Part shown: positions 58,620 to 64,000 of the stretch, piece after piece | How the letters are laid out: each line of letters begins with the position of its first letter | Numbering within the stretch: position 1 is the stretch's first letter | NCBI RefSeq assembly: GCF_000757825.1 | Contig: NZ_CP009451.1 | Location: 4,092,001 to 4,156,000 of the forward strand | Reading direction: 5' to 3' | Origin: Cedecea neteri | GTDB lineage: Bacteria > Pseudomonadota > Gammaproteobacteria > Enterobacterales > Enterobacteriaceae | DNA: 64,000 nt | The notes under the pieces: model-generated | Databases searched by the model: none | The model's input: only the letters and a program-made list of their open reading frames with translations | Told to the model about the DNA's origin: nothing | Made by a program: the position numbers and the translations under genes

Positions 58620-59871
58620 GGCAAGCCTCCGCGGCAGCAAGGATTTGTTCGGCAACACAGAGCGCCGTGAGCATAGAAACACCGGCCCCGCATCCTTGCT
58701 GGATGGGGTTAAAACCGCCCAGCACAGAGCCAATGGCATAAAGATTTCGCGTGTGTTCACCGTCATGGCTCGGCTGAAGCCGGGTATTCACTTTTAGCCC
58801 AAACTGCAGCCAGGGCTGAGGCGTAAAGAAATCGGTCTCACTCCAGGAGGCGCGATCCCCCGGCACCTCCACGTCCAGCCCGAAGATAGGCTCAAAAACT
58901 CGCTGCCTGTCAGCTTCCAGCCCGCCGCTGAAAAAGCTTCCGCTGGCCAGAATGACATGACGGGTACGTAGCGGAACTTCACGGTGATTTTTGGTGAACA
59001 GGGCGTTGATGCAGCCTCGTTCTAACTGAGCGCCGATGACGGTGTCTCCCGGCATGATAAGCCCGCCGAGGGATTGAAAGCGGCGGCGAAGCGCATCGTG
59101 GAGCCTCATTCCAGGTACAGAGGGCGGCAGGGTTGGGAGCAGTTTTACCGGCACGTTTAGCGCCTGCTGCAGGGCTGAAACCGTACTCTCTTCCAGACCG
59201 AAACAGGCGGGAAGGATCATCGCTTCACCGCTGCCCAATAGCAGCCTGAGTTCATCCACCAATGCCTGGTGATTTTCCGGCAGATCCAGCACCCGGGCGA
59301 TGTTTACGGCGCGAAACTCGCTTGGGTTATCACGTAATACGTCAAGCACGGGTAAGGTGAGTTCGGCGACGTGTGCGGCACAGCCCGAGGACGAAAGCGA
59401 ACCTGCCACCAGCTCTGCCTGAAAGTCCAGAAAACCTGCGATATTAATTACCGTCACTTTTTGCCACGGCAGTGGAGCCTGAGGCACCTCCGGCGGGCTT
59501 AGCCAGCTGGCTCTTTGCTTACCCAGCGGGGTGATTCTCAGGTGGTTTTGGCGATAATGGCCCGTCAAGGGGATGCCAGCCCTTGCCAGCAGTTGTTCGC
59601 TTTCTGCGGCAAAAGCCAACACGCTTTCTTTGCCCATCAGGCTGTAGGGATGTTGGGGGGCCTGTTCAGCCAGGCTTTCCAGCGCGGCCTCAGGCTCCTG
59701 AACCGGGCTGCCGTCCGGCAGCGCCGAGAGCAAATCCAGCGAGCCGGAAGAGAAGTGCAGGGCGCTTTGCCCGCGGCTGACGATAGCGCAGCGTTGCCCG
59801 TTTTCCGCCAGCTTTATGCCTGCGGTCAGTCCGGCCAGGCCGCTGCCGATGATGATAGTGTCGAATTTCAT
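58606..59871 (-). CDS. glpB: Anaerobic glycerol-3-phosphate dehydrogenase subunit B
   Basis: The 421-residue flavoprotein starts with the FAD-binding sequence DTIIIGSGLAGLTAGIKLA and ends with a second FAD contact region (YAIGSVLGGFNPIQQGCGAG). It works with GlpA as the catalytic dimer during anaerobic growth with fumarate or nitrate. It overlaps glpA by 4 bases and glpC by 14 bases. Confidence 0.95.
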   Translation of the reverse strand: MKFDTIIIGSGLAGLTAGIKLAENGQRCAIVSRGQSALHFSSGSLDLLSALPDGSPVQEPEAALESLAEQAPQHPYSLMGKESVLAFAAESEQLLARAGIPLTGHYRQNHLRITPLGKQRASWLSPPEVPQAPLPWQKVTVINIAGFLDFQAELVAGSLSSSGCAAHVAELTLPVLDVLRDNPSEFRAVNIARVLDLPENHQALVDELRLLLGSGEAMILPACFGLEESTVSALQQALNVPVKLLPTLPPSVPGMRLHDALRRRFQSLGGLIMPGDTVIGAQLERGCINALFTKNHREVPLRTRHVILASGSFFSGGLEADRQRVFEPIFGLDVEVPGDRASWSETDFFTPQPWLQFGLKVNTRLQPSHDGEHTRNLYAIGSVLGGFNPIQQGCGAGVSMLTALCVAEQILAAAEACHEPA

Positions 59872-61478
59872 CCCTGTTCTCCGTTATCCAGGCCGCACAA
59901 TCCCTGGTAAACCCAGGTGGTAAATTCGCTTTCGCGCAACGCATTTCCCCAGGCTATCGGGCGGACGCCTTTCCAGCGTTCGTTGAGGAAGTGGGAAAGC
60001 TGTTCCAGGGATTGTGCCGGTGTGGTGAGCTGGAAGCGCTGCAGCAGGCCCGCGGCACGGCAGGCGCAGAGTTCACCCTGGCAGGTGCCCATGCCCACAC
60101 GCGTTCTGCGGCGTAAATCACCCAGGCTTTTTACGCCAAGGGCATCGATGGCATAGCGAACCTCACCGGAGGTGACGGCTTCGCATTCGCAAACCAGGCT
60201 GTTGCTAAGCCGGCTGTTATTCAGCAGGCGGGTAGCGCGGTCGCCGTGCCGCCAGACGGCCGACCCGCGAATCGTAGGCGGTAAGGAGATAACTTTGCCC
60301 AGCGTTTGCTCTGCCGTTTGTTCGGAGCCCGGCAGCGGCGTCGAAGCTGTGGAGCAGGGGATATTGTTCCCAAGCCGCTCGCAAACCAGGTCCGTTGCCC
60401 ATTCCGCCATCAGGCGGTAGGTCATGAGTTTGCCGCCGGTAATGGTGATAAAGCCGTCCATACCGTCGCGTTTTGCGTGATCCAACAGCACAATCCCACG
60501 GCTCACGCTGCGCCCCGTCGGATCGTTATCGCTGGCGACCAGAGGCCTGACGCCTGCGTAGGCCCGAAGAATGCGGGTTCGGCCCAGTACCGGAGCCAGT
60601 TTTTCACCTTCGCGGATCAGAATATCTACCTCATCCGGCGTGACGGACATATTGTCAATCTGGTCGTAGTCAATGTGCGTGGAGGTGGTGCCAATAAGCG
60701 AGATGGTGTCGCCGGGGACAAGGATATCGGCGTCTGCCGGTTTACGGCAGCGGTTGATGACCATGTTATTGATTCTGTGGCCGAGGATCAGCAGCGCGCC
60801 TTTAGCCGGGAACATTTTTACGTTGAGATCGGCGTATTCCGCGATGCGTTGCCCCCAGATACCCGCAGCATTAACCACCATAGGCGCGCGGAATTCTCCT
60901 GCTTGCCTGGTGAGATGATTGAATACGCGCACGCCGCAAACCCGGGAGCCTTCGCGAATCAGGCCGGTGATTTCGCAGCCTGTCAGAACTTCAGCCCCGT
61001 GTTCCTTCGCATCGAGCATATTGGCTGCGGTCAGGCGGAAAGGATCGACCGTCCCGTCCGGCACGCGAACGGCACCGATTAACGTTGGGTTTGCGGACGG
61101 CTCCAGCCGCAGCGCTTCTTTGGGATCAAGCGCTTGTGCATCGATACCGGCCTGGCGACAGGCGGTGATAAATCCGCTTTGAAACGCGAGATCGTCTTCC
61201 GGAAGGGTGATAAACAGGCCGTTCGTAGGTTCGATGCAGTGGCGGGCGATGCGCCGCAGAATGCGGTTTTCTTCGATACACTCTTTTGCGGATTCACCGT
61301 CGGTGACCGCATAGCGAGCGCCGCTGTGGAGCAGGCCATGATTGCGGCCCGTCGCGCCTGTAGCGATGTCATGCCGCTCGAGCAGCAGCACTTTCAGCCC
61401 GCGTCGGGCGCAGTCGCGCGCGATCCCGGCGCCGGTTGCTCCTCCGCCGATAATAATCACGTCCGTTTCTCTGCTCAC
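59868..61478 (-). CDS. glpA: Anaerobic glycerol-3-phosphate dehydrogenase subunit A
   Basis: GlpA oxidises sn-glycerol 3-phosphate to dihydroxyacetone phosphate. The 536-residue protein has the N-terminal FAD motif DVIIIGGGATGAGIARDCA, the DAO-type fold and a C-terminal BFD-like [2Fe-2S] domain (CECEAVTSGEV, then GMGTCQGELCACR). The start is GTG 61478: an in-frame stop lies five codons upstream with no other start between, and GGAG is at good spacing. An out-of-frame ATG overlaps the GTG and is followed directly by TGA. First gene of glpABC, divergent from glpT. Confidence 0.95.
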   Translation of the reverse strand: MSRETDVIIIGGGATGAGIARDCARRGLKVLLLERHDIATGATGRNHGLLHSGARYAVTDGESAKECIEENRILRRIARHCIEPTNGLFITLPEDDLAFQSGFITACRQAGIDAQALDPKEALRLEPSANPTLIGAVRVPDGTVDPFRLTAANMLDAKEHGAEVLTGCEITGLIREGSRVCGVRVFNHLTRQAGEFRAPMVVNAAGIWGQRIAEYADLNVKMFPAKGALLILGHRINNMVINRCRKPADADILVPGDTISLIGTTSTHIDYDQIDNMSVTPDEVDILIREGEKLAPVLGRTRILRAYAGVRPLVASDNDPTGRSVSRGIVLLDHAKRDGMDGFITITGGKLMTYRLMAEWATDLVCERLGNNIPCSTASTPLPGSEQTAEQTLGKVISLPPTIRGSAVWRHGDRATRLLNNSRLSNSLVCECEAVTSGEVRYAIDALGVKSLGDLRRRTRVGMGTCQGELCACRAAGLLQRFQLTTPAQSLEQLSHFLNERWKGVRPIAWGNALRESEFTTWVYQGLCGLDNGEQG

Positions 61479-61536
61479 ATGGCGCTCCTTTTATCCCTTC
61501 TTTATTTACCGTTATTCAGCCATAAATAAAGTACGA

Positions 61537-61556
61537 AATGTTTGATTGCGAGCAAA
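61537..61556. promoter_or_regulatory. Candidate GlpR operator
   Basis: AATGTTTGATTGCGAGCAAA agrees with the GlpR palindrome (WATKYTCGWW with its inverted half) at about 15 of 20 positions. It lies 58 bases upstream of glpA in the divergent region; an additional half-site TTCGAGCAAT follows at about 61557-61566. GlpR repression of glpTQ and glpABC is known in E. coli. Confidence 0.55.
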
Positions 61557-61629
61557 TTCGAGCAATAAACGAAAGTTATTCATGATGAAATGCACCTTTT
61601 CGCCTTTTTGTAATAAAAATGTAACATTG

Positions 61630-61645
61630 TGTGCGATGTTTCACA
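61630..61645. promoter_or_regulatory. Candidate CRP-cAMP site between glpA and glpT
   Basis: TGTGCGATGTTTCACA matches TGTGA-N6-TCACA at 9 of 10 positions. It lies in the 262-base divergent region, nearer glpT. CRP activation of glpTQ and glpABC is known in E. coli. Confidence 0.65.
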
Positions 61646-61740
61646 GTAAATACGCGCATAGATAACTAACATGCGCTCGCAAAAGAACATTTGGCGGGAG
61701 CCGCTTGCTCCCGCTGAACACCAACGCCACGGAGGCTCGT

Positions 61741-63093
61741 ATGTTAAGTATCTTCAAACCCGCCGCGCATAAGACGCGTTTGTCAGAGGAGCAGATAGAT
61801 CCGACCTATCGCCGCCTGCGCTGGCAAATTTTCATGGGTATCTTCTTCGGTTATGCGGCTTACTATCTGGTAAGGAAAAACTTCACCCTTGCGATGCCGT
61901 ATCTGGTGGAGCAGGGCTTCTCCCGCGGCGATCTCGGTTTTGCACTTTCCGGGATTTCGATTGCCTACGGATTTTCGAAATTCATCATGGGATCGGTCTC
62001 TGACCGTTCGAATCCGCGCGTTTTCCTGCCTGCCGGGTTGATTCTCGCCGCCGCCGTCATGCTATTTATGGGCTTTGTGCCGTGGGCAACGTCCAGCATC
62101 GCCGTGATGTTTGTGCTGCTGTTCGCCTGTGGCTGGTTCCAGGGCATGGGGTGGCCGCCGTGTGGGCGCACCATGGTGCACTGGTGGTCGCAGAAGGAGC
62201 GTGGGAGCATTGTTTCCGTCTGGAACTGCGCCCATAACGTGGGCGGTGGTCTTCCTCCACTGCTGTTCCTGTTGGGGATGGCGTGGTTTAACGACTGGCA
62301 TGCGGCGTTGTATATGCCTGCTTTTGCGGCGATCGTTGTGGCGATTATTGCTTTCGGTTTGATGCGTGATACGCCGCAATCCTGTGGCCTGCCGCCGATT
62401 GAAGAGTACAAAAACGACTACCCGGACGATTACAGTGAGAAAGCGGAAGAAGAGCTGACGGCGAAGCAGATCTTCATGAAGTATGTCTTCCCGAACCGCC
62501 TGCTGTGGTACATCGCCATTGCCAACGTGTTTGTCTATCTGCTGCGCTACGGCATTCTGGACTGGTCGCCAACTTACCTGAAAGAAGTGAAGCACTTCGC
62601 GCTGGATAAATCCTCGTGGGCCTACTTCCTTTATGAGTACGCGGGTATCCCCGGCACGCTGCTTTGCGGCTGGATGTCGGACAAGGTATTTAAAGGTAAC
62701 CGTGGCGCAACCGGCGTGTTCTTCATGGTGCTGGTGACAATTGCCACCGTGGTTTACTGGCTCAACCCGCCGGGCAATCCGGGCGTGGACATGGCCTGTA
62801 TGATTGTTATCGGCTTCCTGATTTATGGCCCTGTGATGCTGATTGGCCTGCATGCGCTGGAGCTTGCCCCGAAGAAAGCCGCAGGCACGGCGGCGGGCTT
62901 TACCGGACTGTTTGGCTACCTGGGCGGCTCGGTCGCGGCCAGCGCCATTGTCGGCTATACCGTGGACTTCTTCGGCTGGGACGGCGGCTTTATCGTGATG
63001 ATTGGCGGCAGCGTTTTGGCCGTGCTGCTGCTGATTGTGGTGATGATTGGCGAGCGTAAGCATCGCGATGAAAAATTGTTGAAGAACGGCTAA
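61741..63093 (+). CDS. glpT: Glycerol-3-phosphate/phosphate antiporter GlpT
   Basis: This 450-residue MFS organophosphate antiporter imports glycerol 3-phosphate (and fosfomycin) in exchange for phosphate. It has 12 hydrophobic segments, substrate arginine R45 (YYLVRKNF) and the second arginine in [10 protein letters not shown], plus the family signature [14 protein letters not shown]. It is close to identical to E. coli GlpT (452). The ATG at 61741 matches the family start MLSIFKP; an upstream start at 61705 lies in the leader. glpQ follows. Confidence 0.97.
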   Translation: MLSIFKPAAHKTRLSEEQIDPTYRRLRWQIFMGIFFGYAAYYLVRKNFTLAMPYLVEQGFSRGDLGFALSGISIAYGFSKFIMGSVSDRSNPRVFLPAGLILAAAVMLFMGFVPWATSSIAVMFVLLFACGWFQGMGWPPCGRTMVHWWSQKERGSIVSVWNCAHNVGGGLPPLLFLLGMAWFNDWHAALYMPAFAAIVVAIIAFGLMRDTPQSCGLPPIEEYKNDYPDDYSEKAEEELTAKQIFMKYVFPNRLLWYIAIANVFVYLLRYGILDWSPTYLKEVKHFALDKSSWAYFLYEYAGIPGTLLCGWMSDKVFKGNRGATGVFFMVLVTIATVVYWLNPPGNPGVDMACMIVIGFLIYGPVMLIGLHALELAPKKAAGTAAGFTGLFGYLGGSVAASAIVGYTVDFFGWDGGFIVMIGGSVLAVLLLIVVMIGERKHRDEKLLKNG

Positions 63094-63103
63094 GGGGAGC
63101 AGA

Positions 63104-64000
63104 ATGAAACTGATGGCAAAATCCTTACTGGCGGGCGTGGTGCTGGTGGCGACCAGCAGCGTATTCGCCCAGACCACGGACAAAATAGTGATTGCCCACC
63201 GGGGTGCCAGCGGCTATCTGCCTGAGCATACGTTGCCGGCAAAAGCGATGGCCTACGCTCAGGGCGCGGACTACCTTGAGCAAGATCTGGTGATGACCAA
63301 AGACGACAGGCTGGTGGTGCTTCATGACCACTATCTGGACAGGGTGACCGACGTCGCGAAGCGCTTCCCGGACCGTGCACGTAAAGATGGCCGCTACTAC
63401 GCCATCGACTTTACGCTGGCGGAAATCAAGTCCCTCAGGTTCACCGAAGGTTTTGATATCGTTGACGGCAAGCAGGTGCAGACCTATCCGGGGCGCTTCC
63501 CGATGGGCAAATCCGACTTCCGGGTGCACACCTTTGAAGAAGAAATCGAGTTTGTTCAGGGGCTGAACCATTCCACCGGCAAGAACATCGGCATTTATCC
63601 TGAGATAAAAGCGCCGTGGTTCCACCATCAGGAAGGGAAGGATATCGCGGCGAAAACCCTCGAGGTGCTCAAGCGATACGGCTACACCGGCAAGCAGGAT
63701 AAGGTTTATCTCCAGTGCTTTGACGCCGCAGAGCTTAAGCGCATTAAAAACGAGCTTGAGCCGAAAATGGGCATGAACCTTAATCTGGTGCAGCTTATCG
63801 CCTATACCGACTGGAATGAGACTCAGGAAAAACAGCCGGACGGCAAGTGGGTGAACTACAGCTACGACTGGATGTTTAAGCCTGGCGCGATGAAGCAGAT
63901 AGCCCAGTATGCCGACGGTATCGGCCCGGACTACCACATGCTGGTGGAGAAGGCATCAACCAAAGGCAAAGTGAAGCTCAGCGATATGGTAACCGAAGCG
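63104..64000 (+). CDS. glpQ: Periplasmic glycerophosphodiester phosphodiesterase GlpQ (3' end outside window)
   Basis: GlpQ releases glycerol 3-phosphate from glycerophosphodiesters in the periplasm, supplying GlpT. 299 codons are open from the ATG to the window end; the complete E. coli protein has 358. A signal peptide is visible (residues 1-22, cleavage after VFA), followed by the catalytic AHRGASGYLPEHT with H32, then the metal-binding acidic residues (LEQDLVMTKDD) and HDHYLDRVTD. AAGGGGAG precedes the ATG, 10 bases after glpT. Confidence 0.96.
   Translation, partial: MKLMAKSLLAGVVLVATSSVFAQTTDKIVIAHRGASGYLPEHTLPAKAMAYAQGADYLEQDLVMTKDDRLVVLHDHYLDRVTDVAKRFPDRARKDGRYYAIDFTLAEIKSLRFTEGFDIVDGKQVQTYPGRFPMGKSDFRVHTFEEEIEFVQGLNHSTGKNIGIYPEIKAPWFHHQEGKDIAAKTLEVLKRYGYTGKQDKVYLQCFDAAELKRIKNELEPKMGMNLNLVQLIAYTDWNETQEKQPDGKWVNYSYDWMFKPGAMKQIAQYADGIGPDYHMLVEKASTKGKVKLSDMVTEA

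Overview
This is chromosomal DNA of a member of the Enterobacteriaceae. Gene order and protein sequences follow the Escherichia coli/Salmonella backbone closely (hisQMP, yfcH-folX-yfcG, yfcF-yfcE-yfcD, pta-ackA, yfbV-yfbU-yfbT-yfbS, yfbR-alaA, lrhA, nuoA-N, elaA-elaB, menFDHBCE, yfaZ-cinA-like, glpABC/glpTQ). nuoC and nuoD are fused, as in E. coli. Several blocks differ from E. coli K-12, so this is another genus (Klebsiella, Cedecea, Lelliottia or Kosakonia-like). The genus cannot be fixed from this window. No rRNA, tRNA, insertion sequence, phage gene or CRISPR array was found.

Layout. 1-1916: end of the histidine/basic amino acid ABC transporter, then a 35-bp tandem palindromic repeat. 2150-7505: D-arabinitol cluster, regulator dalR divergent from dalD-dalK-dalT. 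7541-11531: housekeeping genes (SDR epimerase, FolX, two glutathione transferases, phosphodiesterase, Nudix hydrolase). 11589-16859: accessory sugar operon with a LacI-type regulator, a three-gene ascorbate-type PTS and a transketolase split into two genes. 16917-20346: pta and ackA. 20684-28237: yfb genes, alaA, and lrhA behind a 1-kb A+T-rich leader. 28869-43951: 13-gene NADH dehydrogenase I operon. 44007-45880: a LysR regulator divergent from an NmrA-type oxidoreductase. 45918-53852: elaA, elaB and the complete menaquinone operon. 53866-57413: catalase, yfaZ and a CinA-like gene. 57417-64000: anaerobic glycerol-3-phosphate dehydrogenase glpABC divergent from glpT-glpQ; glpQ runs off the window.

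How the genes work together. Much of the window serves respiration and overflow metabolism. Nuo and GlpABC feed electrons to quinone, the men operon makes menaquinone, Pta-AckA excretes acetate with ATP gain, and LrhA adjoins nuo. Two catabolic islands (dal; PTS-transketolase) both appear to deliver D-xylulose 5-phosphate or related phosphates to the pentose phosphate pathway. Both have their own local regulator and a recognisable CRP site in the divergent promoter.

The least explained locus is the PTS plus split-transketolase operon, whose sugar is unknown. Its control region has two LacI-type palindromes and a perfect CRP site. Other points of interest are a dispersed family of CCCTC/GAGGG palindromes (two inside the nuo operon), a catalase where E. 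coli has nudI-ais-arn-pmrD, and an NtrC-like dyad between two glutathione transferase genes.
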